NCBI GenBank assembly: GCA_965248675.1
Contig: CBDFJZ010000006.1
Coordinates: 372,001 to 436,000 of the forward strand
Source: UBA6627 sp965248675
Lineage (GTDB): Bacteria > Chloroflexota > Dehalococcoidia > UBA2979
Length of the DNA: 64,000 nucleotides
Direction of reading: 5' to 3'
Below the pieces are notes generated by a model that saw only the letters and a program-made list of their open reading frames with translations, was not told where the DNA came from and ran no database searches. Made by a program: the position numbers and the translations under genes. Below, piece after piece: positions 42,934 to 52,403 of the stretch (the first letter of the stretch is position 1; the number at the start of each line of letters is the position of its first letter).

Positions 42934-43806
42934 TCAGAAGTCCGTTGCCTGGCGGCGCGCAGTCCCGGCGAGCACCATCTGCGCCACTTTCGTTCCGCTC
43001 ACCACTTCGCACGAGACTTCCAGCGTGCCGCCGTATTTCCTGTCCATCAGTTCCCCCCCGAGATGGAGGAACTCCCAGCAACCCTTGATCTGTGCTGCTT
43101 CGTCGCCTGCATCGCATTGACTGACATAGTCGACGAGGTCCAGCAGATGACGGCCCTGAGTCATCAGATTGATGAGGAACGTCGGGAAGTCGGTTTGGGC
43201 GGAGACAATCTTCGTTGTCTTGATCCCCCGCACACCTACCTGCTCCAGCATCCTGCTCACCGGCAGGGTGTTCATCCACGGGTTCTGCTCGATCGCTGGT
43301 GGCTCGATGCCGCGTCGGCTCGACATCTCCAACGCCACATCGTTGATCCAGTGCATCACCTCGTTCGAGTCAGGATTGGATCTGGCGACGCCCACCCCGC
43401 CCTCGGGGCGGACCACTCTCAGCATCTCGCTGAGCATCTTCCGTTGCGCCGCCGGCCCCCCAACCACCTGGTTGGCGAGTGCCGCGTCAAACGTGCCGTC
43501 CGCGTATGGCAAGTCGAGGGCGTCGCCCGCCTCGAACCGCACGTTGCCGAGCGACAGCTCAGCGGCCTTGTGCTTGGCTAGTTCCAACGCCCCTTCGTCG
43601 ATATCGATCCCGACGATGTTGCTATCGCCGAACCTGCGGGCTGCCTCGCAGGACACGTTTCCCGTCCCGGCCCCGACGTCGAGGATCCGCGCTCCTGGTG
43701 TGAAGAAGTCACTGCAAGCTTCAACCAGGCCTTCGGCGCACCCCCGCGCGCTATCGAAAAAAATGTCGTATACGGCGGCACCGTAGGCGTCCGGAAAGTA
43801 TCCCAT
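42934..43806 (-). CDS. class I SAM-dependent methyltransferase
   Basis: 290 residues from ATG 43806 behind GGAGGA. Motif I ILDVGAGTGNVSCEAARRFG, motif II acid in IVGIDIDEGALELAKHKAAE, VRFEAGDALDLPYADGTFDA and EMLRVVRPEGGVGVARSNP place it with UbiE/COQ5-like small-molecule methyltransferases. The C-terminal 120 residues are specific to a subfamily and may bind the acceptor, which is unknown. No obvious operon partner. Convergent with argE. Confidence 0.85.
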   Translation of the reverse strand: MGYFPDAYGAAVYDIFFDSARGCAEGLVEACSDFFTPGARILDVGAGTGNVSCEAARRFGDSNIVGIDIDEGALELAKHKAAELSLGNVRFEAGDALDLPYADGTFDAALANQVVGGPAAQRKMLSEMLRVVRPEGGVGVARSNPDSNEVMHWINDVALEMSSRRGIEPPAIEQNPWMNTLPVSRMLEQVGVRGIKTTKIVSAQTDFPTFLINLMTQGRHLLDLVDYVSQCDAGDEAAQIKGCWEFLHLGGELMDRKYGGTLEVSCEVVSGTKVAQMVLAGTARRQATDF

Positions 43807-44426
43807 GCCCGTTCTCCTCCATACGCGCAATAATCTGGTCCGAAAGGACGATCCACGTCCCTTCGGCCTCGCCGCTCGCTGAAGGTTCCGTTGCGCTTCC
43901 AGAACTGGCCGTTGCGACCACCAGCCACAGCAATGCGAGCGGCTGCATCGCGCCTGGCTCAACGCCCGGCGCGGGCGGGGACACGACCGATGGCACGAGT
44001 TCTCTAGCTAGCCACCGTCACCAGCGGTCGCGAACGTACACCATGCGCCGCACGCTGGCGCGAGCGGCCTCATCGCGACGAGCAACCCGAGCGCTCCACC
44101 CCGGGCGAGATCACGGCTGAGCGTGCGGCATCGCACCTGAAGCTCCAGCCCGACTACCTGGAACGCGGAAGAGGCACTTGTCGAGCATCCCGGTTACGCG
44201 GTCCACGACCGCGAGGACCGATTTGCCCTGCCAGGGACGGCCGGTTTGCGAGGGGGTCGTAGGGGGGGACAGCCTTGTCCCCCTGCCCGGGGGGCGACGC
44301 CACCGATCCAGGTACGACCACGGATGCTTCGCGCGGACCACCAAGCATCGCCCACGCAGAATCGAGTTCGTCGTACTCCGGCGACGCACCCTCAACGCCG
44401 GACGCCGGTACAGCAGATGCCGAGCT
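43807..44426. other. 620-bp intergenic block with hairpin repeat
   Basis: No credible gene. A lipoprotein-like frame seen upstream of the methyltransferase is not conserved and lacks a start signal. The notable content is the nested hairpin at 44246-44310, plus GC-rich low-information sequence on both sides. Confidence 0.5.
44246..44310. repeat. dispersed nested-hairpin repeat (variant B), copy at 44 kb
   Basis: Reads TTTGCGAGGGGGTCGTAGGG, then a stem GGGGGACA-GCCT-TGTCCCCC and CCCGGGGGGCGACGCCACC. The same blocks recur at 57994-58068 with few changes. Confidence 0.75.
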
Positions 44427-45026
44427 CTACGTCGCCGCCGCCTCCCGCGCGAACGCCGCGTCGTACGCCGCCACGGCTCGAGGCCCAACCAACTCCGCCA
44501 TCTGCCGGTACGCCTCGCGGCGGTAGCCCCAGCCGCGGTCGCTGCGGTCGACCTGCTCTAGCCAGTCGAACAAATGGACCTCGGCGAGGTCGGCGAGCTG
44601 GGCGCGGGTGAGGGCGATCGGCGGGCTGCCCTCGACACGGTCTCGGATCTCGAACGTGTAGCCCCCGCGCGGCAGCGCCCCTCCGGCCGAACTCGCGTCC
44701 GTGACTGCCGCGGCGACCGCGGCGTCGAAGGTCGAGCGGTCCATCACGCAATTGCAGTTTGCGGCGAACTCGGCGCGGGCGCCGATCAAACCTTGGACTT
44801 GGGCGCGCTCTTTGAGGGGGAGCGAGAAGTCCTGGAAGCCCTCAGTGCCGTAGATGGAGTGGAGCGGGCCGGCGCGCGCGATCTCCGGTTCTGCGCCGCC
44901 GTCTTCAAGGACGCTCTGGACCGCCTTGAGGTGGGTGAGGAAATCGTGGCCCGTGTGCGCGATCCCGGCCGTACCGAGCCCGACCAGGAAGTCGTAGAGC
45001 TGGTCGTTGCTGGGGTCCTCGGCCAT
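44427..45026 (-). CDS. DUF6817/HD-like domain protein
   Basis: 199 residues. HTGHDFLTHLKAVQSVLED and ARAGPLHSIYGTEGFQDFSL resemble the DUF6817 group, where the HT...HL and LHSIYGTE motifs form an HD-like metal site; LIGARAEFAANCNCVMDRST follows the family. The C-terminal half (LADLAEVHLFDWLEQVDRSD, then EAYRQMAELVGPRAVAAYD) is helical. Possibly a phosphohydrolase; no substrate evidence. Divergent from the FAH gene, 135 bp apart. Confidence 0.6.
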   Translation of the reverse strand: MAEDPSNDQLYDFLVGLGTAGIAHTGHDFLTHLKAVQSVLEDGGAEPEIARAGPLHSIYGTEGFQDFSLPLKERAQVQGLIGARAEFAANCNCVMDRSTFDAAVAAAVTDASSAGGALPRGGYTFEIRDRVEGSPPIALTRAQLADLAEVHLFDWLEQVDRSDRGWGYRREAYRQMAELVGPRAVAAYDAAFAREAAAT

Positions 45027-45161
45027 CGCGTTGTTCCGCGGTGCTCGTGCTCGCTTCAGAGGCTAGCGTCCCGAGGGCGCCGCGACGTCGCCCGCGAGCG
45101 CGCTCACGGTATATTCGCGCCCGTCCCGATCCCGTTCGAGAATATCGAGGAGTGTGGTTCG

Positions 45162-46118
45162 ATGCGTTTGGTCAGCTACACCCGGAACGGCGTCACGCGC
45201 GCCGGTGTGCTTCGCGACAACGACGACGTCGTCGACGTGAACCGCGCGCTCGCGGCGCGGCTCTGTGACGAGGGCGCGCCACGTCCCGAGCTGGCGGCGG
45301 ACGCGCTCAACCCGGCGACGATGATCGATCTCCTCGCGGTCGGCGTGCCCGGCCTCGAGGCGATCAAGGCGACGCTGGCTTGGCTCGACGGCGGCGCGCT
45401 CAGCGCGGATGAGTTAGCCGCGAACGGAAGCGCCGTTCCCTTCCGCGATGTCCGTCTCGCCGCGCCAGTTCCGAGGCCGGGCAAGGTGATGGCGATCGGG
45501 ATCAACTACCGCGCGCACGCCTCGGAGATGGCGCGCGAGCTGCCCGAACACCCGACGGTGTTCACCAAGGTGTCGACGTGCATCGTCGGCGCCGGGCACC
45601 CGATCCACGCGCCCGTCGAGAGCCACATGCTCGACTGGGAGGGCGAACTCTGCGCGGTGATCGGCAAGTACGCCCGCCACGTGGCGGCCGCGGACGCCCT
45701 CGACTACGTCGCGGGCTACATGAACGGGAACGACGTGACGGTGCGCGACTGGCAGCGCCACACACCAACCTGGATGATGGGCAAGAGCTGGGACACCCAC
45801 GGACCGACCGGGCCCTGGATTCTGACCGCCGACGAGGTCCCGGACCCATCCGCGCTCGAGCTGAAGACCTACGTCAACGGGGTGGAAAAGCAGAGTGCGC
45901 TGACCAACGACCTGCTGTTCAACCTCCCACAGTTGATCGAGTACGTTTCCACCGCGTTCACGCTCGAACCGGGCGACGTGATCTTCACAGGCACCCCGGC
46001 CGGCGTCGGCCAGGCGCGCGACCCACAGGAGTGGCTCAAAGCGGGCGACACGGTGCGCGTCGAGATCAGCGGGCTGGGGAGCCTGGAAAACCCCGTGATC
46101 GAGGAGCCCGCGCGGTAG
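45162..46118 (+). CDS. fumarylacetoacetate hydrolase (FAH) family protein
   Basis: 318 residues from ATG 45162, behind GAGGAG. N-terminal cap MRLVSYTRNGVTRAGVLRDN, then the FAH core: VMAIGINYRAHASEMARELP, metal ligands in MLDWEGELCAVIGKYARHVA, YVAGYMNGNDVTVRDWQRHT and GDVIFTGTPAGVGQARDP. The family covers fumarylpyruvate hydrolases, 2-keto-3-deoxy sugar dehydratases and oxaloacetate decarboxylases. The substrate cannot be told. No partner genes of an aromatic pathway are adjacent. Confidence 0.9.
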   Translation: MRLVSYTRNGVTRAGVLRDNDDVVDVNRALAARLCDEGAPRPELAADALNPATMIDLLAVGVPGLEAIKATLAWLDGGALSADELAANGSAVPFRDVRLAAPVPRPGKVMAIGINYRAHASEMARELPEHPTVFTKVSTCIVGAGHPIHAPVESHMLDWEGELCAVIGKYARHVAAADALDYVAGYMNGNDVTVRDWQRHTPTWMMGKSWDTHGPTGPWILTADEVPDPSALELKTYVNGVEKQSALTNDLLFNLPQLIEYVSTAFTLEPGDVIFTGTPAGVGQARDPQEWLKAGDTVRVEISGLGSLENPVIEEPAR

Positions 46119-46233
46119 CACCACGCCGAGGCCGGAACGTTGCGACCGATTGGAAGCGCGCTCACGAGGGGCGGCGCGAGGTGCGCGCTAGCGTGGATCA
46201 GACGGCGATTCATGCACCTCGAGGACTGCGACC

Positions 46234-47109
46234 ATGACCTGGCAAACGCTCGGCACCCCGGCACCCGACAAGCTTCCCCACACCCGTGAGCAGTTGCATT
46301 GCGTGGCGCAGGTCGTGGCCAGCGTGCCGCGTCTGCTGGCGACACCGCAGGACGACTGGGGGCACCAGGCGTTCCAGTGGGACGAGGAGCGCCAGGCGTT
46401 GACCAGCGTCGAGATCCCTGGCGATACGCCGTTCAGCGTCGGACTGAGGGTCGCCGACGGCGCGGCGCTGATCCTCGACGCCAGCGGCAACGAGGTCGCC
46501 TCGCAAGCGACGAACGGGATGTCCGTCGACGAGCTGTTCGAGTGGCTGACGAAGCAGATCGTCGACCTCACGAGCACGGCGTTGCCGAAGCCGCTCGCGG
46601 AGGCCGAAGACGGACTACCGGAGCCGTGCTCGGCGGAGCAACAGTTCGACTTGACGGACACGGCGGCGCTCGCCGAGCTCGCGCGCTACTACAGCAACTC
46701 GCACGGCGTGTTGCAGCAGCTCGTCGCCTCGAACGAGCATGCGACGTCGGTCCGCACCTGGCCGCACCACATGGACATGGCGACGCTGATCAGCCTTGAT
46801 CCTGACGATGACCGGGAAACGGCGCGGTCGGTGAGCTTCGGGATGCAGCCGGGCGACGGCTCGTACGCCGAGCCGTACTACTACAGCAGCCCGTGGCCGT
46901 ATCCGGAGCCTGGCGACTGGCCGGTGCTGGACAGCGGCGGCAGCTGGCACACCGAGGGCTTCACGGCGGCGGTGCTGGTGGCCTCGAAGCTCACCGCCGC
47001 CGGCGACGGCGACGCGCAAGAGCAGGCCCTCGAGGCGTTCGTGCATTCAGCCGTCGCGTCGAATCGAGCGCTCGTCGACGGCTGGAGCAAATCAGCCCCA
47101 GCGCCGTGA
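46234..47109 (+). CDS. conserved hypothetical protein with WPHHMD motif
   Basis: 291 residues, soluble. VASVPRLLATPQDDWGHQAF near the start, then VRTWPHHMDMATLISLDPDD, FGMQPGDGSYAEPYYYSSPW and GGSWHTEGFTAAVLVASKL. These aromatic, histidine-containing blocks are distinctive; I recall similar uncharacterised proteins in several phyla but no name or function. The paired histidines suggest metal binding. Begins 115 bp after the FAH gene on the same strand. Confidence 0.6.
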   Translation: MTWQTLGTPAPDKLPHTREQLHCVAQVVASVPRLLATPQDDWGHQAFQWDEERQALTSVEIPGDTPFSVGLRVADGAALILDASGNEVASQATNGMSVDELFEWLTKQIVDLTSTALPKPLAEAEDGLPEPCSAEQQFDLTDTAALAELARYYSNSHGVLQQLVASNEHATSVRTWPHHMDMATLISLDPDDDRETARSVSFGMQPGDGSYAEPYYYSSPWPYPEPGDWPVLDSGGSWHTEGFTAAVLVASKLTAAGDGDAQEQALEAFVHSAVASNRALVDGWSKSAPAP

Positions 47110-47214
47110 CCCGCCCGTCGAGGAACTGCGGTCTCCCCGGAAACGTTCGATGATCAGTGGACCGGGCCAGGTTGGCCCGGTTCCGCGCGTCCTCGAGGCG
47201 TATGGGGGATTCCG

Positions 47215-48324
47215 ATGCGAAACGTCACCTTAGGACTGATCGCGCTCGTCGCGCTGCTGGGCGCCGCCTGCTCGAGCGGCTCCGAGGCAACACCCGAGCC
47301 CGCGATCGCGGATGCCGAGGCGACACCCGCTCGCTCCGTCGCCGACGTCGTAGCCGACGCGACCGCAACTTCGAGCGGCGCGAGCGACAGCGCCAGCTCG
47401 GGAGGTGGCACCGCCGGTGGTACGGGTGAGCAAGTCGCCTCGCAGCGGCCGACCCGGCTGCAGATCGAGACGCCGGAACGTCGGGCACTGGTCGAGGCGA
47501 TCGAATCGACGCAGGCGTTGTCGTCGTACGAGTTCACGTGGTCGATGACGATGGCCTCGATCCCCGAGCTGCCCCAGGGCTTCACGCTCGGCGGCGATGG
47601 CGCGATCGATCCGGCGAACGAGCGCTTCGCGATGACGATGGACTTTGGCGACATGGTCAAAGCGTTGACGGCCGCCGACAGCACCGCCACCGCCGAGGAG
47701 CTCGCGCTCCTGGAGGCGTTCCTCGGCGACGGCCAAATGGAGATCCGCTACGTGGACGGCGTGACCTACATCAACTGGGCGCTGTTCGGCCTGATGCTCG
47801 GCTCCGAGACGCCGTGGATCGCAATCGAAGATGAGAGTTCCGAGAATGCGTTCGACTCGGTTTCCAGCTTCGGTGGCGGCCAGTTCGCCAGCCCCGAAGA
47901 CGCGGTCGCATTCCTGAACGACGTCTGGGGCGTGGAGGAGCTGGGACGGGAAACCGTCCGTGGCGTGGAAACCACGCACTACAGCGGCGTGATCGACTCG
48001 AAGCTGCTCATGAGCCAGCTCAGTCCCGACGAGGTCGCGAGCCTCGAGGCCGACCTGAACGGCAGCGACCTCTCTGACATCTTCGGCGACTTCCCGATCG
48101 ACGTCTGGATCGACGACGAGGGGATCATGCGCCGCTTCGTGATGGCGTTCGACTTCTCCGAGTTCGGGAGCGCCGGGGCGGCCGCGGCGAGCACGATCGG
48201 ATCGATGACGATGAGCTACGAATTCTTCAACGTGGGCGGCGCAATCTCGATCGTAGCGCCGCCCGCGAGCGAGGTGACCGCGGTCAACGAGTCCTTCCTC
48301 GATGGGTTCTCGATCGCTGGCTAG
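47215..48324 (+). CDS. LppX/LolA-like lipoprotein
   Basis: 369 residues. Signal MRNVTLGLIALVALLGAAC with lipobox GAAC, a 60-residue Ala/Ser/Thr linker, then a domain of about 280 residues: ALSSYEFTWSMTMASIPELP, GAIDPANERFAMTMDFGDMV, MEIRYVDGVTYINWALFGLM, RGVETTHYSGVIDSK and FPIDVWIDDEGIMRRFVMAF. This half-barrel order matches LppX/LprG-type proteins (and LolA), which carry lipids across the envelope. Ligand unknown. Followed by a hairpin terminator. Confidence 0.8.
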   Translation: MRNVTLGLIALVALLGAACSSGSEATPEPAIADAEATPARSVADVVADATATSSGASDSASSGGGTAGGTGEQVASQRPTRLQIETPERRALVEAIESTQALSSYEFTWSMTMASIPELPQGFTLGGDGAIDPANERFAMTMDFGDMVKALTAADSTATAEELALLEAFLGDGQMEIRYVDGVTYINWALFGLMLGSETPWIAIEDESSENAFDSVSSFGGGQFASPEDAVAFLNDVWGVEELGRETVRGVETTHYSGVIDSKLLMSQLSPDEVASLEADLNGSDLSDIFGDFPIDVWIDDEGIMRRFVMAFDFSEFGSAGAAAASTIGSMTMSYEFFNVGGAISIVAPPASEVTAVNESFLDGFSIAG

Positions 48325-48349
48325 GTCACACTCGCCCAGACCGGTAACG

Positions 48350-48370
48350 GCGGCGCCGTGCGGGCGCCGC
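48350..48370. terminator. bidirectional terminator between convergent lipoprotein genes
   Basis: Perfect eight-bp stem GCGGCGCC-GTGCG-GGCGCCGC, 26 bases after one stop and 15 bases before the opposite stop. Confidence 0.65.
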
Positions 48371-48384
48371 TGCCGATCCGGTCC

Positions 48385-49782
48385 CTATTGGGGAGTCGGC
48401 ACCGCCGCGTCGCAGGAAGTCATCCCCGTGGCGGTCGCGCCCTGGTAGCGACAGCGGACGTCCCAGAACCCGTCCGAGACGAGCACCGTAATCGTCACGT
48501 CCTGGTGGTCGGTGGAGTGATCGCAGGCCTCGCCATCGTGAGTCCACGCCATCGTCGTCGTCTCTCCGCCTGTCGTCGTTCCACAGTTCGCACCCGACCA
48601 CTGGATCACCAGCGGATCGTTGTCAGGATCCGTCACCGCGACGGTATAGTTGGTCACTGGTAGTAGGACGGTCGCCCGGATCGGCGACACGAACGGCGCG
48701 CGGTTCCCTGCCGTCCTCGGCTCTTCTGTTGGCGTCTCGACAGGTGTCTCCGTGGAGACCACGGTCACTCTCGGCGGCGGTTCGCCGGCGACGCATCTGA
48801 TCTGCACCAGATCAGCCACCGACGCTCTGCCAACTGCGCCCTCGCGCGTCCGCAGCACTCCGTTGGCGTTTAGACGAGCGTAGTCAACCTTGTATTCGAA
48901 TCCCGCTAGCACGGTGATATTCACGAAAGGAGCGGCGCGGGTGCAGGTCAACTCGACTGCAAACGGATCGGGCAGCGGCGAACCCGTCCCGAACGTCTGT
49001 GCGGGCGTCACCGCTGGCCTGGCTGAGATGTTGAGGTAACGGAGCCGCGGCTCGCCTCGAAGCAGCGCTTCGACCGATCCGCCGCCCGGGGGTGCGAGCA
49101 AGATCCGACGATCGCTCGGCTCCCGGGTCATCGTCGCGGTCGCGGTAAACGGACGGTTCACGTACTGGACGCCCCCTCCCTCCAACTCCAGCTCCGCGTC
49201 GAGGAAGCTGTGCCCAATCAGCCTCACGTCCAGAGCGACGACCTCACTAAAGTGCTCGATCTCCACCGTCAGCTCGTCTTCGAGCGCGCCGTGGGTCGCT
49301 GCCAACAGATCCTCCGAGTCCTCGCTGAGGTGCCAGAACAGGAACACGCCCCCCGACAAGTCACCAATCCGTAGCGACAGCGTCGCCGGCGTGCTCAGCC
49401 TCAGCCCATCGGGCAGCAACTTATAGGCCGCCATGACCTCGACACCTTCGGACGCCTCGAAGCCATCGAGCGCGATCGGCTCGATCGAGATCTCCGAGGC
49501 GCTCACGCCCTCGGGCAGCGCCCCGGCCGGGATCGACAGCGACACCAGCCCATCGTCGGACTCAACAGCGGCCGCCGCAGAGTCCGGGGACCCCGTTGTC
49601 GACGTGGCCCCTGCGGACGTCGTCGGTTCGGCGGTCGCCCGGTCGACGCTGGTCGATTCCGGCGTCGTCGGCTCTGGGGAACTGCTGCAGGCGAGCGCCA
49701 GGATCATCCCGACCGAGGCGAGCAGCGTCGCTCGGCGGCGCGCGAGCGGCACTCCCGGCATCCGCCGACGGTTCCAGCCCAT
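48385..49782 (-). CDS. lipoprotein with ZU5-like domain
   Basis: 465 residues; signal ARRRATLLASVGMILALACS with lipobox LALAC. After a Thr/Ser linker comes SDDGLVSLSIPAGALPEGVS, ASEISIEPIALDGFEASEGV and MAAYKLLPDGLRLSTPATLS, a ZU5-like beta domain shared with the broken lipoprotein at 18129. A Pro/Thr-rich spacer (STETPVETPTEEPRTAGNRA) leads to an Ig-like C-terminal domain (YTVAVTDPDNDPLVIQWSG) with four cysteines. Surface-anchored, function unknown. Intact here, unlike its paralogue. Start at 49782 or the ATG seven codons later. Confidence 0.75.
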   Translation of the reverse strand: MGWNRRRMPGVPLARRRATLLASVGMILALACSSSPEPTTPESTSVDRATAEPTTSAGATSTTGSPDSAAAAVESDDGLVSLSIPAGALPEGVSASEISIEPIALDGFEASEGVEVMAAYKLLPDGLRLSTPATLSLRIGDLSGGVFLFWHLSEDSEDLLAATHGALEDELTVEIEHFSEVVALDVRLIGHSFLDAELELEGGGVQYVNRPFTATATMTREPSDRRILLAPPGGGSVEALLRGEPRLRYLNISARPAVTPAQTFGTGSPLPDPFAVELTCTRAAPFVNITVLAGFEYKVDYARLNANGVLRTREGAVGRASVADLVQIRCVAGEPPPRVTVVSTETPVETPTEEPRTAGNRAPFVSPIRATVLLPVTNYTVAVTDPDNDPLVIQWSGANCGTTTGGETTTMAWTHDGEACDHSTDHQDVTITVLVSDGFWDVRCRYQGATATGMTSCDAAVPTPQ

Positions 49783-49863
49783 CTCGTCGACCCCTCGGCA
49801 TCGCGTCGTGCCTCCCGTGGTCCCCGATCCGGATCGCCGCTAGCCTCCGGAGCGGGGGTACCG

Positions 49864-50520
49864 GTGACCAGCGAAGCCCACCCGACCGAAGCCTACCCGA
49901 CCGGCGACGAGCTCAGCTTCCTCCGCGCCTACGACGACGCCACCCTGCGCCGCATCGAGGTCGTCTCGGACGCCATTCTCGAACGCATCTTCCGCGCGGA
50001 CGACAGCCACCGCGCCGTGCTCGCGGCGCAGCTCCTCGCCGAGCTCGCCGAGGCAGCCCAGCGCCTGCTCGCCGTCTGCACCGCGCTGCGCGAGCGCACC
50101 GTGCCGGTCGGCCGCGCCCTCCTGGCGCCGCTCCCCGGCGCCGATGCCTGGCGCGAATTCGCCGCCGCCGTCTTCGAGGCTCACCCCGACGACCTCGTGC
50201 GGGCGATGGGGCTGGACGAGAGCGCGATCGACAGCGCCGCGGAGCTCGCGTCCGTCTCCGACCTCGCCCGGCACGCCGAGGTCATCCAGGTCCACGAGGG
50301 CGGCCCCCCGATCGCCATCGTCGAGGCCCGCGAACCGCCCGTGCTCAGGCTCGTCGGCCATGACCACTCCGGCGCGCGCTGCGAGTTCACGATCGTGCTC
50401 AGCGAAGCGCGGGTAATCGGCCTCGGCGACGCCACCGGCCACCTCGTCGCCCTCGCCCGCGACTTCCTCTTCACCCACATCGAGCTGCGTGAGGAGAGCC
50501 TCGCACGGCACGCCGATTGA
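49864..50520 (+). CDS. hypothetical protein
   Basis: 218 residues from GTG 49864. The first 100 residues are mostly helical (DELSFLRAYDDATLRRIEVV, HRAVLAAQLLAELAEAAQRL). The C-terminal part looks like an alpha/beta sensor fold (EVIQVHEGGPPIAIVEAREP, RCEFTIVLSEARVIGLGDAT, FLFTHIELREESLARHAD). No recognised family, no signal peptide or membrane span. Convergent with the YheT-like hydrolase. Codon use fits its neighbours, so I treat it as real. Confidence 0.6.
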   Translation: MTSEAHPTEAYPTGDELSFLRAYDDATLRRIEVVSDAILERIFRADDSHRAVLAAQLLAELAEAAQRLLAVCTALRERTVPVGRALLAPLPGADAWREFAAAVFEAHPDDLVRAMGLDESAIDSAAELASVSDLARHAEVIQVHEGGPPIAIVEAREPPVLRLVGHDHSGARCEFTIVLSEARVIGLGDATGHLVALARDFLFTHIELREESLARHAD

Positions 50521-50543
50521 GGAGTGAGGGCTGAGGCGAACGA

Positions 50544-51560
50544 CTAGCCCCCGACGCGCTCCTCGAGGAAGTCGAGCGCCCTCGACGGCGCCCAGGCACG
50601 CGGGCGGCCACGCTGCCAGTACCCGCAGTGCCCGCCGGACGGCGGATGCTCGAAGCGGACCGGATGTCCCGAGGGCGTGCGATACGCCTCGAACGAATCG
50701 ACCCGCACGATCGGGTCGTCTGCCGCCGAGAGCATCAACGAGGGCACTGTCACCGCGCCCAGCCGCGGCCCAGAGCTGGCGGCCCCGTAATAGCTGTCCA
50801 CGTCGGGGTGCCCCGCGTCGGCGACCGTGAACAGCTCGTCGAAGCGGCGGACGCTGCGCAGTTGCCACCATCGCGCGGGAGGGCCGGGGACAGGGCGGTT
50901 GGCGCGCACGCGGGTGAGCAGGCGGCAGAGCGAGTACGTGTACTTGAGGTGGTAGTGCGTGTTCTCCAGTCGGTCGATCGCGCGGTTCGCGGCGCCGAGG
51001 TCGATCGGCGGATTGACCGCGACGATCGCGTCGGCGGCGCAGTCAGCACCGGCCTCGGCGGCGTGGAGCAGGACCTGGTTCGCGCCAAGCGAGAACGAGA
51101 TGACGCAGAACGGGCGAGGGAGCTGCGCAGCCTCGAGGGCGGCGAGGACATGACCGATGTCGTCGCTCTGGCCGGCGTTGTAGAGCGTCGACGCGAGCGC
51201 CTCGGTGCCGCCGCAGTTGCGGAGGTTGAGGCGGGCGACGTGCCAGCTTTGCGCGAGCGCCTGCTCCGTGGTCCGCAGCGCGTCCGCCGACCGCGCCGAC
51301 CCACCGAGGCCGTGCACGACCAACACCGTGCCACGCGCCGGGTGAACGGGAGTCTCACTGACCAACAGCTCGACCGAAGAAGCGCCGTGAAGGTCGGATG
51401 GCGGCTCGACCTCGACGACCGCGCGTCTCGAGGGCGGCTCGGGCGGAGCAGGAATCAGCGCCGGCACGACCGTCTGGAGGTGGCCGCCGGGCAGCCAGCG
51501 CGCCGCTCGGAATGGTGCGACGCCCTGAGCTGTCCGTGCACCGGCGAACGGATCGGTCAT
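50544..51560 (-). CDS. YheT-like alpha/beta hydrolase
   Basis: 338 residues from ATG 51560 (MTDPFAGARTAQGVAPFRAA). AARWLPGGHLQTVVPALIPA and TVLVVHGLGGSARSADALRT are YheT/EMB8 signatures. The nucleophile elbow is FCVISFSLGANQVLLHAAE; acid in SAADDPIVRVDSFEA and histidine in HPPSGGHCGYWQRGRPRAW. Acts on esters or acyl lipids; substrate unknown. Lies between two other minus-strand and plus-strand singletons. Confidence 0.87.
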   Translation of the reverse strand: MTDPFAGARTAQGVAPFRAARWLPGGHLQTVVPALIPAPPEPPSRRAVVEVEPPSDLHGASSVELLVSETPVHPARGTVLVVHGLGGSARSADALRTTEQALAQSWHVARLNLRNCGGTEALASTLYNAGQSDDIGHVLAALEAAQLPRPFCVISFSLGANQVLLHAAEAGADCAADAIVAVNPPIDLGAANRAIDRLENTHYHLKYTYSLCRLLTRVRANRPVPGPPARWWQLRSVRRFDELFTVADAGHPDVDSYYGAASSGPRLGAVTVPSLMLSAADDPIVRVDSFEAYRTPSGHPVRFEHPPSGGHCGYWQRGRPRAWAPSRALDFLEERVGG

Positions 51561-51579
51561 CGCGAGCCATGATGGCACG

Positions 51580-52296
51580 TCAGCCGCTGGCGGCCGACCG
51601 TCTCAGCATCGCGATCGCGACGCCCGGAACCCAGATGATGAACGCGCTGATCTGACCGATCCCGGCGACGGCGTCGTGGAACGCCGTGACCTCGCCAGCG
51701 AAGAGCCACGTTGCGGCGACGACCTGGGCGACCAGCGAGACCAGACCGAGCCAGCCAAGCCAGCGCGGGAGCGCACCACTCAGCAGGATGGCAACCGAGG
51801 TGGCGCCGACCCAGGCGCCGGTGCCGAGGTGGAAGAGCGAGACGATTAGCAGAGCGTCGGCGCACCAGATCGCCTCGAGCGTGTCGTCGCTGACGGTGTC
51901 GGCGCCGGCCAGCACGATCGCGCCCGCGACGGCGATCGAGATCAGGAACACGAGCACCGATACAGTGGCAGCGGCAAGCGCCACGCGGCTCAACCAGCGG
52001 ACGTCCGCCCGCGTGCGCTCGATGTACTCGGTGACGATGACGACGAACGGCAAGAGGAAGAAGATCAAACCGAAGCTGATCACGAAGAACGCGAAGCGGA
52101 GCGCCCCGGCGTTGTCCTCGATGAACGGGCGCAGCTCGGTCGCCGGCTCGTTGAACCGGGGTCCGTTCGCGACGCCGACGACGAGGTACACGATGAAGGT
52201 CAGCGCGAACGCGATCCCGGCCCAGGCGCCGATCCGATCCGCGGTGGCACCCGATCGCGTGGATCGCGCGATCGATTCGTCGATGAGCTGGGTCAT
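51580..52296 (-). CDS. DUF4386-like membrane protein
   Basis: 238 residues with six membrane spans (GAWAGIAFALTFIVYLVVGV, FVISFGLIFFLLPFVVIV, VALAAATVSVLVFLISIAVA and others). The spacing and the ...LPRWLGWLGLVSLVAQVV segment resemble DUF4386. Function unknown. Transcribed away from the TetR gene; the shared 107-bp space holds an AT-rich palindrome, so the regulator probably controls it. Confidence 0.65.
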   Translation of the reverse strand: MTQLIDESIARSTRSGATADRIGAWAGIAFALTFIVYLVVGVANGPRFNEPATELRPFIEDNAGALRFAFFVISFGLIFFLLPFVVIVTEYIERTRADVRWLSRVALAAATVSVLVFLISIAVAGAIVLAGADTVSDDTLEAIWCADALLIVSLFHLGTGAWVGATSVAILLSGALPRWLGWLGLVSLVAQVVAATWLFAGEVTAFHDAVAGIGQISAFIIWVPGVAIAMLRRSAASG

Positions 52297-52373
52297 GTTC
52301 TTGTTTCTTCCCGACGACGAACCGCAACGAGGAGCGACGGACTGCTCTGAGGCTCCCGCATCCTCGATTTCAT

Positions 52374-52395
52374 TTTGGATCGAGTAAAGATCAAA
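52374..52395. promoter_or_regulatory. probable TetR operator between divergent genes
   Basis: Inverted repeat TTTGGATC-GAGTAAA-GATCAAA (one bulged base) in the only AT-rich patch of the 107-bp divergent space, nine bases upstream of the TetR start. Auto-regulation and control of the DUF4386 gene are inferred. Confidence 0.5.
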
Positions 52396-52403
52396 TAATT
52401 AAA

